A DNA stretch of 64,000 nt from VRUE01 sp963725085 (GCA_963725085.1 CAVRXM010000003.1:372001-436000); one strand, 5' to 3'. Shown: positions 1 to 8,641, counted from the first letter of the stretch. The notes: generated by a model from the letters alone, not told the origin. Numbers and translations are program-made.

Positions 1-1064
1 TCAACGTGCCGATCGGCCTCGCGGCGATCGTGATCACCCGCGCGAAGCTGCGCGAGAGCCGCGACCCCCACGCGACCCGGGTCGACTGGGCCGGCGTGGC
101 GACATTCACCGGCGCGCTGCTCATGCTCGTGCTGGCGCTGGTCCGCGGCAACGACGAGGGCTGGGGCAGCACGACGATCGTCTCTCTGTTCGTGGGCTCG
201 GCGGCGCTGATGGGCGCCTTCCTGCTCGTCGAGAGCCGCGTCCGCGAGCCGATGCTGCCGCTCGGCCTCTTCCGCCGGGCCTCGTTCACCGGGATCCAGC
301 TCTCGGCCTTCGCGCTCTCGGCCTCGGTGTTCGCGCTCTTCCTGTACACCAGCCTCTACCTGCAGGACTACCTCGGCTACTCGCCCTTCCAGGCGGGGCT
401 CCGCTATCTGCCGATCACCGTCGTGACCTTCCTCGTGGCGCCGGTCGCCGGGGCCCTGCTCACGAGGGTCCCGGCGCGAGCGCTGCTCGCGTTCGGCCTC
501 GCGACGGCGGGTGCCGGCCTGCTGCTGATGTCGGGGGTGAGCGCCGGCTCGGAGTGGACGACGCTGCTCGGCGGCTTTGTCGCGCTCGGCGTCGGCGGAG
601 GCCTGCTCAACCCGGTGATCGGCGACGTCGCGCTGAGCGTCGTGCCGAAGGAGCGGAGCGGGATGGCCGCGGGCATCATGGACACCTTCCGCCAGGTCGG
701 CGTCTCGGTCGGGGTCGCGGTCTGGGGCGCGGTCTTCGTCGCCCGCGGGGCCGACAAGGTCAGCGCGCTGGCCGCGGGGACGCCCGCCGCCTCGGGCGAC
801 CACCCGAGGCAGCTGGTCGAAGCCGCCTCCTCCGGCGACCTCGGCCAGGCCGTCGCCGGGCTCCCGCCGCAGAGCCACGATGTCGTCATGAACGCCGCCC
901 GCGAAGGCTTCCTCGCCGGCTTCAACGAGGTTCTGGTGCTGGGCGGTCTGGTCTGCTTCGTCGGCGCAGCGCTGACGCTCTGGCTGGTCCGCGAGCACGA
1001 GATAGAACGGGAGCCGGTCGAGTCCGTCGAGCCGCACGGCCGGCGTGCAGAGGCAGCGGCTTGA
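1..1064 (+). CDS. DHA2-family MFS drug/proton exporter, C-terminal part (5' end outside window)
   Basis: The reading frame is open from the first bases of the window and ends in TGA at 1062-1064. It therefore represents about the last 354 residues of a 14-helix major facilitator. The first residues (NVPIG) match the loop typical of EmrB/QacA (DHA2) exporters. Hydrophobic segments alternate with short loops, and the loop LQDYLGYSPFQAGL is the family signature preceding a transmembrane helix; the tail is hydrophilic and acidic. Members export lipophilic drugs or metabolites with the proton gradient; the substrate cannot be told from sequence. A small membrane protein and an ECF41 sigma factor follow on the same strand at short spacing, so co-transcription is likely. 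The internal ATG at 6 is not the true start. Confidence 0.9.
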   Translation, partial: NVPIGLAAIVITRAKLRESRDPHATRVDWAGVATFTGALLMLVLALVRGNDEGWGSTTIVSLFVGSAALMGAFLLVESRVREPMLPLGLFRRASFTGIQLSAFALSASVFALFLYTSLYLQDYLGYSPFQAGLRYLPITVVTFLVAPVAGALLTRVPARALLAFGLATAGAGLLLMSGVSAGSEWTTLLGGFVALGVGGGLLNPVIGDVALSVVPKERSGMAAGIMDTFRQVGVSVGVAVWGAVFVARGADKVSALAAGTPAASGDHPRQLVEAASSGDLGQAVAGLPPQSHDVVMNAAREGFLAGFNEVLVLGGLVCFVGAALTLWLVREHEIEREPVESVEPHGRRAEAAA

Positions 1065-1086
1065 TTGCAAGGAAAGGAGAAGTGTC

Positions 1087-1389
1087 ATGTACGAGAAAAC
1101 AGCTGACCAACCCACGACGAATCTCCTCGACACCAGCTCGGATTTCCTGGTCGGTGGCGGGATCCTGACGATGGCCCTGTTCCCGCTGGCGATACCGATG
1201 GTCGCGCTGCTGATCGTCGCGGCGCTGCCGCTCTTGGTGGTGGGCGCAGCCGTCGCGGTGGTGGGCGCAGCCGTCGCCGCGCCGGTCCTGCTGATCCGGT
1301 TCCTGTCGCGAAGGTTTGCCTCGGTCGCAGCCCGGCGGGGTGACCGTCCGGTCATCCGGGGTAACCGACCGGTGATGGGAGCCCGTTGA
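1087..1389 (+). CDS. small hydrophobic membrane protein between exporter and sigma factor
   Basis: A 100-residue protein. The ATG at 1087 is preceded by a strong ribosome-binding site (GGAAAGGAGAAG, about 1071-1082), which decides the start over an upstream in-frame ATG. Residues about 28-78 form two adjacent hydrophobic segments rich in Ala, Val and Leu (LPLLVVGAAVAVVGAAVAAP), followed by a basic Arg-rich tail. I do not recognise a family. The stop codon overlaps the ATG of the ECF sigma factor gene (TGATG arrangement at 1387-1391), which implies translational coupling. A membrane-bound partner of the neighbouring sigma factor or exporter is possible, but nothing in the sequence proves it. 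Confidence 0.75.
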   Translation: MYEKTADQPTTNLLDTSSDFLVGGGILTMALFPLAIPMVALLIVAALPLLVVGAAVAVVGAAVAAPVLLIRFLSRRFASVAARRGDRPVIRGNRPVMGAR

Positions 1390-2306
1390 TGAAGGACGAG
1401 CTGTTCGATCGGCTGCAGCCGAAGGGGTTCGCGATCGCCTACCGGATGTTGGGCAGCGTCAGCGAAGCCGAGGAAGTGGTCCAGGAGGCGCTTCTGCGCC
1501 TCTATCGCGAGCTCGATCAGGGGTCTGAGATCGAGACGCCCGAGGCCTACTTCGTCACCGTGGTGACGCGCCTAGCGATCGACGAGCTGCGATCGGCGCG
1601 GGCGCGGCGCGAGGTCTACACCGGCGAGTGGCTTCCCGAGCCGATCCTCACCGCGGAGGAGGACGACCCCGCGCGGCACGCCGAGATCGCCGACTCTCTC
1701 TCGGTCGGCCTGCTCGTCGTGCTCGAGACGTTGACACCGGAGGAGCGCGCCGTCTTCCTGCTGCGCGAGGTCTTCGACTACCCCCACGACCGGATCGCCA
1801 AGGTTCTCGACAAGAGCCCGGCCGCGGTCCGCCAGCTCGCGGTGCGAGCCCGGGGGCACGTCGGCGAGCGCGAGCCGCGCTTCGAGACCTCGCGCGAGCA
1901 GCACGACCGGCTCGCGGCCGGCTTCTTCGACGCCTTCGAAGAGGGTGACCTCGAGAAGTTGGAATCGCTGCTAGCAGCCGATGTCTCTCTTCACGGCGAC
2001 GGCGGCGGCAAGGCGCCGGCGCTGGCGAAGGCCCTCTTGGGACGTGCCCGGGTCGCGCGGACTCTGGTCGGGTTCCGAAGGAGGGCGGATCAATTCGGCG
2101 GGGTCGAGCTGCGCCGCGCCGAGCTGAACGGGGGCCTCGGCGCGCTCTCCTACGACACCGAGGGCAGGCTGATCAGCGCGCTGATCGTCGAGGTCGACGG
2201 CGGGGAGATCCAGACGATCAATTCGGTCGTCAACCCCGACAAGCTGGGCCACCTGGGACCGGTCGCGGACCTGAAAGCCCTGCTGAGAGGGCGCCACAGG
2301 CCCTGA
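1389..2306 (+). CDS. ECF sigma factor of the ECF41 (SigJ-like) group with C-terminal SnoaL-like domain
   Basis: About 305 residues. The N-terminal region carries sigma region 2 (FAIAYRMLGSVSEAEEVVQEA) and region 4 (residues about 110-155, LTPEERAVFLLREVF and the HTH around SPAAVRQLAVRA). The three ECF41 hallmarks are all present: the WLPEP linker motif, a DGGGK loop in the NTF2/SnoaL-like C-terminal domain, and a terminal NPDKL motif. In ECF41 proteins the C-terminal domain regulates activity in place of a separate anti-sigma factor. Most ECF41 genes sit beside carboxymuconolactone decarboxylase or oxidoreductase genes; here the neighbours are an exporter and a small membrane protein, which is less usual. 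The ATG at 1389 overlaps the previous stop; a TTG at 1386 is an alternative start. Confidence 0.93.
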   Translation: MKDELFDRLQPKGFAIAYRMLGSVSEAEEVVQEALLRLYRELDQGSEIETPEAYFVTVVTRLAIDELRSARARREVYTGEWLPEPILTAEEDDPARHAEIADSLSVGLLVVLETLTPEERAVFLLREVFDYPHDRIAKVLDKSPAAVRQLAVRARGHVGEREPRFETSREQHDRLAAGFFDAFEEGDLEKLESLLAADVSLHGDGGGKAPALAKALLGRARVARTLVGFRRRADQFGGVELRRAELNGGLGALSYDTEGRLISALIVEVDGGEIQTINSVVNPDKLGHLGPVADLKALLRGRHRP

Positions 2307-2324
2307 TCGAGCCCCCTTCAGCGC

Positions 2325-2975
2325 CTATGACCCACTGCCTTCGGCACCGAGCGCCATCAGGTCGTTGCTGACCCAGCTCGGCAGGAACGGGTAGACCATC
2401 CCCGCCCGCTCGAACCCGCGGGGGTCGATCAGGTAGAGCGCGTCCGAGTGTTCGATATCGCCGGCGGCTCGGCGCACATCGATCCTGAACCTGCGCCATA
2501 CGGGTTCGAGGCGTTTCTTGGAGCCGAGCAACCATCGCCAATCGAAGGAGGCCAGGCCGAAGCGCTCGATCGCGCGGCGCGCCGAGGCGGGCGTGTCTTC
2601 CCAGGGGTTGACGCTGACGACAACTACGAGAGGAAGCTGGGCGTTTGGGACCTGACGCAGCGCCGCGGAGAGCGCCCGCCCCTCGAGAGGGCACTCCTGC
2701 CGGCAGTGGGAGTCCATGAACATGAGCACCACCGACCGACCTCGAGTCGAGGCGAGCGAGAAGAGCCCCCCCGCTTGGTCAGGCAGTGAGAAGTCGGGCG
2801 CCCGCCTCGACCCCGCCGGCCAGATCGCCTGACCGCTGAGGCGGGCGTCCGAGCGCTTTTGCTCGCTGCTGCCACGGCCGACCTGATTCAGGCCGATTCC
2901 CAACGCGACGCCGGTGAGCGCAGCGATCGTCACGGCGCCGACGGCGAAGCGGCGACTGACCCCTCGCCGCTTCAT
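2325..2975 (-). CDS. SCO1/SenC-type copper chaperone for CuA assembly
   Basis: 216 residues. It has an N-terminal signal anchor (about residues 9-30), then a thioredoxin-fold domain starting at APDFSLPDQ. The copper ligands of the SCO family are visible: a CxxxC motif (HCRQEC, Cys91 and Cys95) and a conserved downstream His in IEHSDALYLID (His176). SCO1 proteins deliver copper to the CuA centre of oxidase subunit II outside the membrane. It is the last gene of the oxidase operon, with a ribosome-binding site (GGCGAGGAG) directly before the ATG. The location agrees fully with the function. Confidence 0.93.
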   Translation of the reverse strand: MKRRGVSRRFAVGAVTIAALTGVALGIGLNQVGRGSSEQKRSDARLSGQAIWPAGSRRAPDFSLPDQAGGLFSLASTRGRSVVLMFMDSHCRQECPLEGRALSAALRQVPNAQLPLVVVVSVNPWEDTPASARRAIERFGLASFDWRWLLGSKKRLEPVWRRFRIDVRRAAGDIEHSDALYLIDPRGFERAGMVYPFLPSWVSNDLMALGAEGSGS

Positions 2976-3003
2976 CTCCTCGCCGGCTGCTTCGGTGATC
3001 TCC

Positions 3004-3138
3004 TCACGGGTGCCGTCTTGCGGCCACCCAGTACCAGCTCAGCACAGCGATCACCACGAGAAGCGGAAACACGGTGGAGAAAACGCCGGAGAAGCTCGTC
3101 CAGCCGGCGGTCGCGAACAGCTGCGGATTCAGTTGCAT
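3004..3138 (-). CDS. 44-residue single-span membrane protein in the oxidase operon
   Basis: The ATG at 3138 overlaps the 3' end of ctaG by 10 bases, and the stop lies 28 bases before the SCO1 start. The product has a short N-terminus (MQLNPQLFATAGW), one strong transmembrane segment (about residues 20-37, VFPLLVVIAVLSWYWVAA) and a basic end (RRHP), predicting an N-out, C-in orientation. I do not recognise a named family. Conserved overlap with ctaG and placement between two assembly factors suggest a small assembly or stabilising subunit of the oxidase. That role is inference. Confidence 0.6.
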   Translation of the reverse strand: MQLNPQLFATAGWTSFSGVFSTVFPLLVVIAVLSWYWVAARRHP

Positions 3139-4004
3139 CTCACCCAACTCCAGTCGGCAGGGGCTTTGACGGACCTGCCATCGCCGCGCGCGCGGCGCGG
3201 TTCCAGCATACGGTAGGCAACGAGCACGATCGCGATCGTGTAGGCGAGGGATCCGGGCACCCACATGATCCCGGCGGCCAGTTGCTGGTCGGTCAGGGCC
3301 GAGAGGCTCCCGGGGCGACCTGCCTCGGCCGCGTAGGCCGCATACAGCGGTGAGGTCGCCATCGCCAGCACGATCGCGAGAATCCAGCCGACCAGGAGGG
3401 TCGACGCGAGGTAGGCCAGCTTCCCGGGCTCGCTGAGTGGCGATCGCCAGGGAGGAGAGTCGATCACCCTGGTCCAGAAGAGGAGCCCCGTTGCGAAGAA
3501 TGCGATGTGCTCGAGCGCGTGGATCGGTTCCGAGGTCAGCGCCGCTCCGTAGAGGACGGGCAGGTGCCAGACCAGGAACGTGACGTTGAACAGAAGCCAC
3601 GAAGGCAGCGGCCTCACGACAAGCCGGACCGCTGCACGCAGAGGTGCCCAGGCACGCCCCCGCAAGACCTCGTGGGCGACCGGCCTGCGCAGCTCCAGCG
3701 GAAGCCCGTGCCACATGCGATTCCAGGGCCGGGCCAGCGCAAGCAGAGGCGGCGCGACGGTGATCAGGAGGAGGTGCTGGCTCATATGGGCCCAGAAAGC
3801 GCGATCGGCCAGGCCGTCGAGCGGCGAGTCGACCGCGGCCAGGATCGCCACCAGGCCGCCGAGGAACGCGACGGTTCGCCACCGACTCCCCGGCCGAGGT
3901 GAGGACCCGCGCCCCCCGAGCCAGTAGAGAAGCGCCGCGCAAAGGACCCACACCAGGGCAGGCCCGCCGGTCCAGTCCAGGGGCGTGATCGCCGCGCTCG
4001 CCAC
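3129..4004 (-). CDS. ctaG: cytochrome c oxidase assembly factor CtaG (caa3_CtaG family)
   Basis: 291 residues with seven predicted transmembrane helices, the family's usual size and topology. Conserved His-containing motifs of caa3_CtaG proteins are visible: AHMSQHLLL near residue 75, WHLPVLYGAA near 145 and ALEHIAFF near 163. CtaG is needed for copper insertion into the oxidase (CuB site in the Bacillus-type system). The start is GTG at 4004, three bases from the ctaE stop; the 3' end overlaps the small membrane protein gene. Being inside the oxidase operon supports the assignment. Confidence 0.92.
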   Translation of the reverse strand: MASAAITPLDWTGGPALVWVLCAALLYWLGGRGSSPRPGSRWRTVAFLGGLVAILAAVDSPLDGLADRAFWAHMSQHLLLITVAPPLLALARPWNRMWHGLPLELRRPVAHEVLRGRAWAPLRAAVRLVVRPLPSWLLFNVTFLVWHLPVLYGAALTSEPIHALEHIAFFATGLLFWTRVIDSPPWRSPLSEPGKLAYLASTLLVGWILAIVLAMATSPLYAAYAAEAGRPGSLSALTDQQLAAGIMWVPGSLAYTIAIVLVAYRMLEPRRARGDGRSVKAPADWSWVRCN

Positions 4005-4007
4005 TGC

Positions 4008-4601
4008 CTACACCAGGTAGAGCAATATCCATGCCAGCACCGCAATCGCCGCCAACAGCGCCCAGTAGTAGGCGCCGGGTGTGATGTCCGGTGGGGGCTC
4101 GGTCGTCTCGGACTCACGATGACGCAAACCGGAGGCGAAGATCGTCTCGATCCGATAGAGCGCGATCAGCGCGACCACGGTGAAGAGCAGCGTCCAGCCA
4201 TAGAAGACGCTGGCGTAGCCCCCGTCTTCGGGACCGAAGCCGAGGTTCGCGTACTCGACCGCCTGCAGGACGCAACCGGCGAGCCCGAGCAGCAGGGAGA
4301 TGCCGGCGATGACCGACCAGCGGCGGCCGGACCGCGCCGCGAGGGCGACGTAGGCGAAGAGGGCGGCGCTGAGCACGAAGGCGACCGCGATCGCCACCCC
4401 ATAGCCATCGGGGGGATCTATGCCCGCCGGCCGCCAGAGACCGTTGTTGTCGAGCGAGTGGAGGTAGAAGTAGGCGAAGACGAAGCCGAAGAAGAGCGTG
4501 ATCGTGGCGCCGGCGGCAAGGCCGAAGCCAACCCGGTCGATGCGGTCGGCCAGCTCGGGCGGCTCAACATAGGCCTCGGTCTGATGTCGAAGGGACTCCA
4601 T
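4008..4601 (-). CDS. ctaE: cytochrome c oxidase subunit III
   Basis: 197 residues with five hydrophobic helices, matching short bacterial COX3 proteins. After a polar N-terminus come FFGFVFAYFYLHS and, later, YASVFYGWTLLF, a pattern typical of subunit III; acidic residues that follow (GFGPEDGGY) lie in a loop. The gene ends with a helix next to the C-terminus (WALLAAIAVLAWILLYLV). Subunit III has no redox metals and stabilises the proton uptake function of subunit I. It lies two bases downstream of ctaD and three bases upstream of ctaG, so the genes form one transcription unit. Confidence 0.9.
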   Translation of the reverse strand: MESLRHQTEAYVEPPELADRIDRVGFGLAAGATITLFFGFVFAYFYLHSLDNNGLWRPAGIDPPDGYGVAIAVAFVLSAALFAYVALAARSGRRWSVIAGISLLLGLAGCVLQAVEYANLGFGPEDGGYASVFYGWTLLFTVVALIALYRIETIFASGLRHRESETTEPPPDITPGAYYWALLAAIAVLAWILLYLV

Positions 4602-4603
4602 GG

Positions 4604-6484
4604 CTATCCGGCTCCGGCCGGCGCCTCCCTGGGAACCGTCGGCGGCGGCGGTTCGCCGTATTCATACGGATCGGAGTCGATGACCGGAGGCCGATCGAAG
4701 TTGTGCACCGGGACCGGGCTCGGCGTCTGCCACTCCAGCGACTTCGAGCCCCACGGGTTGGCGGGCGCCGGCTCGCGCACGAAGACCAGCGAGTAGACGA
4801 CGTTGAAGAGGAAGACGAGCATCGATGCCCCCAGCACGAAGGCCGAGACCGACACCCAGTCGTTGAGCGCTTGGAGATGCGATGGATAGGTGACGACCCG
4901 TCGAGGCATACCCATCATCCCGAGGGCGAAGAGGGGGAAGAAGGTGGAGTTGAAGGCGATGAACATCGCCCAGAAATGGATCTTGCCGAGCGTTTCGTTC
5001 AGCATCACGCCGAACATCTTCGGCACCCAGTAGTAGATCGCCGCGAAGAACGTGAATACGAGGCCGCCCATGATCGTGTAGTGGAAATGGGCCATGACGA
5101 AGAAGCTGCCGTGGGTGGTGACATCGCTCGGCACGTCGGAGAGGAAGACTCCCGAGACGCCGCCGATGAAGAAGTTGAAGAACCAGGCCAGGCAGAAGAG
5201 CATCGGGACCGTGTAGCGAATGCGCGCTCGCCAGAGGGTCGCCATGCCGCAGAGGAAGACGAGCCCGGTCGGGATCGAGATCAGCTCGGTCGAGAACATG
5301 TAGAAGGGCCGCAGCGAGGAGTTGAGGCCGCTGACGAACAGGTGGTGCTGCCAGACGAAGAAGCTGAGCAGCATGACCCCGAGCAGCCCGGCGACCGCGA
5401 GTCTGTAGCCCCACAGCGGCTTCCGTGAAAAGACCGGCAGGATCTCGAGCAGAATCCCCATCCCCGGCAGCGCGAGTACGTACACCTCCGGATGGCCGAA
5501 GAACCAGAAGAGGTTCTGGAACAGGTAGGGGCTGCCGCCGGCGCTGGGGAGGAAGAAGGAGGTCTGGAGCCCCCGGTCGAGGGCGACCATCAGCAGCGTG
5601 GCGATCAGGACCGGAGCGGCGAGCACCATCAGGATCGAGGTGCTGAGTGCGCCCCAGCAGAAGATCGGCAGCCGGCGCCACGTCAGCCCCGGCGCCCGCA
5701 TGGTGACGATCGTCGTGATCAGGTTCAGCCCGAGGAGCATCATCGAGATACCGACCAAGGCGAAGAAGAAGATGTAGGAGTCGTAGCCGTAGTTGGCCTG
5801 GACGTTGAGCGGCCCATACCCCGTCCAGCCCGTCGGGAAGCCGCCGAAGAAGATCGTCGAGACGAGGATCACCCCGGCCGCCATCAGCAGCCAGAACGTC
5901 AGTGACTCGACCCGGGGGAAGGCCATCCGCCGCGAGCCGATCATCAGCGGGATGAAGTAGTTCCCGAACGGGCCGAGGACGCCCGAGGTCATCATTCCCA
6001 TCATCATCGTGCCGTGGAGGCCGACCAGCGTCAGGTAGTTACCGGCATTGAAGACCTGCGGCGAGGGCTGCAGCAGCTCGGTTCGAATCAGCATCGCGTT
6101 GAGGCCGGCGATGAAGAAGAACAGGCCGATTCCGAACAGGTACTGAATCCCGACCACCTTGTGGTCGGTGCAGAGCCCGAAGTAGCGGCCCACCCCGCCT
6201 TCCTCGTTTTCGAAGACGGTGCGCTGGCGGCCGAGCATCCTGCTCACGGGGTAGCGGGCGAAGCCGAGGCCGATCAGGAAGCCGATCACCGCGAACAGGT
6301 AGCCGAACATCAGCGCGACGTCGTTCTGGTTCGTGTCGGCGATGAATTCCAGGCTTTCGGCGTGAATCTGGTGGCCGAGCCACCAGCCGAAGTAGAAGCC
6401 GACGATCAACAGGACGATGCCCGAGAGGAGGTTGAAGCCGATCAGGCGCCGCCAGAGCGGCGCAGGCGTCGCGGTTTCGTTCAT
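4604..6484 (-). CDS. ctaD: cytochrome c oxidase subunit I, variant D-channel and N-terminal extension
   Basis: 626 residues. The haem-copper ligands are present: the haem a His in GLHGTMMM (His157) with its partner in AHFHYT (His468), the haem a3 His466, and the CuB ligands His331 in FFGHPEVY and His380/381 in VWQHHLF. Tyr335 of the cross-linked pair and Glu333 (type A1 motif) are kept. Two features are odd. About 85 residues with two extra transmembrane helices precede the usual core start (CTDHKVVGIQYL). The D-channel entrance is not canonical: the usual PDMAFPRMNN reads SRRMAFPRVES, so the entry Asp is Arg186 and the Asn pair is Glu-Ser. The ATG overlaps the ctaC stop (ATGA). Confidence 0.95.
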   Translation of the reverse strand: MNETATPAPLWRRLIGFNLLSGIVLLIVGFYFGWWLGHQIHAESLEFIADTNQNDVALMFGYLFAVIGFLIGLGFARYPVSRMLGRQRTVFENEEGGVGRYFGLCTDHKVVGIQYLFGIGLFFFIAGLNAMLIRTELLQPSPQVFNAGNYLTLVGLHGTMMMGMMTSGVLGPFGNYFIPLMIGSRRMAFPRVESLTFWLLMAAGVILVSTIFFGGFPTGWTGYGPLNVQANYGYDSYIFFFALVGISMMLLGLNLITTIVTMRAPGLTWRRLPIFCWGALSTSILMVLAAPVLIATLLMVALDRGLQTSFFLPSAGGSPYLFQNLFWFFGHPEVYVLALPGMGILLEILPVFSRKPLWGYRLAVAGLLGVMLLSFFVWQHHLFVSGLNSSLRPFYMFSTELISIPTGLVFLCGMATLWRARIRYTVPMLFCLAWFFNFFIGGVSGVFLSDVPSDVTTHGSFFVMAHFHYTIMGGLVFTFFAAIYYWVPKMFGVMLNETLGKIHFWAMFIAFNSTFFPLFALGMMGMPRRVVTYPSHLQALNDWVSVSAFVLGASMLVFLFNVVYSLVFVREPAPANPWGSKSLEWQTPSPVPVHNFDRPPVIDSDPYEYGEPPPPTVPREAPAGAG

Positions 6485-7308
6485 CCGCCCCTCCTTTCAG
6501 GTTCGGGGAAGTAGTGTTTTCCGTACGGGGGCAGCACCTTGGCCGCCGGCGCGAAGACGCGCTGCTGGTTGTGGATCCAGCGTTCGAAGGCGGCTTCGCT
6601 CACTATCTGCCCGGTGTCGAACATGTAGCCGTGCCAGAGGCCGCAGAGCTCGCTGCAGCGAAGTTCGAAGGTCCGTTCCTCTTCCGGCTTGAAGTAGGCG
6701 ACGTTGTCGACGCCGGGGTTGGCGTCGGCCTTGATCCCCAATCTCGGCGCCCAGAAGGAATGGATCACGTCGAGGGACGTGACGTGCAGTGCGATCTGCT
6801 GGCCGACGGGCAGCTCGAGATGCGCGGTCTCGATCCCGCCATAGGTCGGGTAGCGGTAGGTGAACTCCCATTGCTGGGCGATCACCTGCACCGGCAGCGC
6901 ATCGCCCGAGGGCTTGAAGGCGGGATCCGGTCCCTGGCCGCCGCCCGAGCCGGCGTCGGCGAGCTCGGCGGTGCCGAAGGCGGCGAGGAAGAGGACGATG
7001 ATCGAGGTCACCACCAGCCACCAGAGCTGGACGCGGCTGTCGCCCTGGATCGCGACGCCTTCCTGCGGCCCCTCCTCGCGACGGCGGAAGACGAACAGGC
7101 TGTAGGCGAAGTAGACGACGATCGTCGCCGCGATCGGGGTGACGATCCCGAACAGCACCGTGTTGTCGGTGACCTGGCCCGAGGCCGCGCTGGTGGCCTT
7201 GCCGGGGGGCAGCGTCGGCGCGATCACGGCGACCACGATCGGGGTGGCGATCGCGCTGAGGACGATCGAGGCGATCACGATCCGGCGGAGGTGGTTCGGC
7301 TCGTTCAC
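6481..7308 (-). CDS. ctaC: cytochrome c oxidase subunit II (CuA protein)
   Basis: 275 residues. Three hydrophobic segments (about residues 9-30, 50-73 and 93-114) are followed by the extracytoplasmic cupredoxin domain. The CuA site is complete: His183 in DVIHSFWAP and the CSELCGLWHGYM motif (Cys218, Glu220, Cys222, His226, Met229). There is no C-terminal haem c domain, so this is an aa3-type rather than caa3-type subunit II. It accepts electrons from cytochrome c and passes them to haem a in subunit I. Its stop overlaps the ctaD start by four bases. A cupredoxin-like gene lies 15 bases upstream. Confidence 0.95.
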   Translation of the reverse strand: MNEPNHLRRIVIASIVLSAIATPIVVAVIAPTLPPGKATSAASGQVTDNTVLFGIVTPIAATIVVYFAYSLFVFRRREEGPQEGVAIQGDSRVQLWWLVVTSIIVLFLAAFGTAELADAGSGGGQGPDPAFKPSGDALPVQVIAQQWEFTYRYPTYGGIETAHLELPVGQQIALHVTSLDVIHSFWAPRLGIKADANPGVDNVAYFKPEEERTFELRCSELCGLWHGYMFDTGQIVSEAAFERWIHNQQRVFAPAAKVLPPYGKHYFPEPERRGG

Positions 7309-7323
7309 GCTTGGAGCCCTCTC

Positions 7324-7987
7324 TCACACCACCTGGAGGAATCCGTCCATGTAGCCGATCGTCTGCATCGGCCCGCCGAAGCCGTAGAGGAAGCCGGCGG
7401 CGCACGGCACGAAGCACTGCCAGCGGTAGTGCCCGGGCTTGCCGGTGCGGAACATGAAGGTGATCGTCTCGTGGTTCTGATCGAGCGTGCAGGGGCCTTC
7501 TTCGCACTGGTTCGGGGCTTCTTCCGGCACGCCGAACAGCGGGACGATCAGGCCCATCTGCGGGATCGCAAAGGTGTGCGACGCTGCTTCGGGGTCGATC
7601 GAGTCCATCAGCTTGCCGTTGACGGTGCATCGTGTCGCCGACCGTGCCGTGGACCTGGGAGAGGAACGGGTTGCGGAGCCCGCTCTGGCCGTCGAACTGA
7701 TAGACGGTGACGCGGACCAGCGAGTGCGCCGGGACCTTGAAGTTCGTGCTGTGGACCCATTCCCCCTGGGGGTTCTTGATCAGGTAGGAGACCCAGCTCT
7801 TGTTGCCGCCCTCTGGCCCGACCGCGGCCTCGGTCTTCAGGGTCAGCTGGGCCGCCGGGCCGGCGGTGGTGGCTTCGACCGTCGGCGGATTCTCGAGGAG
7901 CTTGGCGACGTAGAGGGCGATCAGCGCAGCGATGACCGCCACGGCAGAAATGGTGACCACAAGCCTGGACGTCGATGAACCCAGCAT
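7324..7987 (-). pseudogene. membrane-anchored cupredoxin-domain protein, one apparent +1 frameshift
   Basis: The first frame (from ATG 7987) encodes an N-terminal signal anchor (residues about 8-27) and a domain reading to GTVGDTM near 7625. The sequel VNGKLMDSIDPEAASHTF continues in another frame to the stop at 7324. One extra C after the ATG codon of DTM (about 7624) explains the break: removing it joins both halves. The second half carries a cupredoxin copper-site pattern: the His of SHTF, then WQCFVPC and a later GPMQTIGYM. It is the first gene of the oxidase operon and could be an alternative copper electron donor; this is inference. Whether the frameshift is real or a sequencing error cannot be decided here. 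Confidence 0.7.
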
Positions 7988-8095
7988 CCGCCCCTCCGCT
8001 TGGTGTGCCCGCCCAACCGGGCAAATTGTGCTAGGCGCAACTTACTTCGGTTACCCTCTTGATGCAAGGCCAAACCGGCTGTTCGGGAAGAAATC

Positions 8096-8641
8096 GTGAG
8101 CCGCCGTCATCTCAGCTACGCGATCGTCGCCATCGCCGTGGTCGCGGCCATCGGAGGCGACGCGCGCGCGCTGCTCGCCGGCGAGGGTTCCGGCGCACCG
8201 GGCAAGCCGGCGCCGCCGCTGCCGGCCGAGGTGCTGGTTCCGCCGAGGGTGACGATTGCTTCGCTGCGAGGCCGGCCGGCCGCGATCAGCTTCTGGGCGA
8301 GCTGGTGCGGGCCCTGCCGCCAGGAGGCCCGGGGCCTTGCGCGCCTCTCCCGCGAACTGCGGGGACGCGCCTCTCTGGTCGGCGTTGACTGGGAAGACGA
8401 GCGAGACGCGGCCCTCGCCTTCATCGACAGGTATGGGTGGACCTTCCCGATCGTCCGGGCATCGGGTGGGGGGCTTGCCGACAGCTACGGAGTCGTCGGA
8501 CTCCCGGCAACCGTCATCCTCGACCGTGCGGGGCGAATATCAGGGTTGCTCCAGGGGCCTCAGACGGCGAATGACGTTGAACGGGCCCTCGGCATTCATG
8601 CGGATCGACAGCAGTCGACGCCTGCCGGAGCCGACCGATGA
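8096..8641 (+). CDS. TlpA/ResA-like membrane-anchored thioredoxin
   Basis: 181 residues, starting at GTG 8096 after GGGAAG (8085-8090). An N-terminal hydrophobic signal anchor (about residues 6-22) is followed by a short Pro-rich linker and a thioredoxin fold with the active site WASWCGPCRQ and the cis-Pro loop VVGLPATVILD. Such proteins act outside the membrane as thiol reductants, often for cytochrome c or CuA maturation. The gene diverges from the oxidase operon with only about 108 bases between starts, so a shared control region is plausible. The substrate is not known. Confidence 0.88.
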   Translation: MSRRHLSYAIVAIAVVAAIGGDARALLAGEGSGAPGKPAPPLPAEVLVPPRVTIASLRGRPAAISFWASWCGPCRQEARGLARLSRELRGRASLVGVDWEDERDAALAFIDRYGWTFPIVRASGGGLADSYGVVGLPATVILDRAGRISGLLQGPQTANDVERALGIHADRQQSTPAGADR

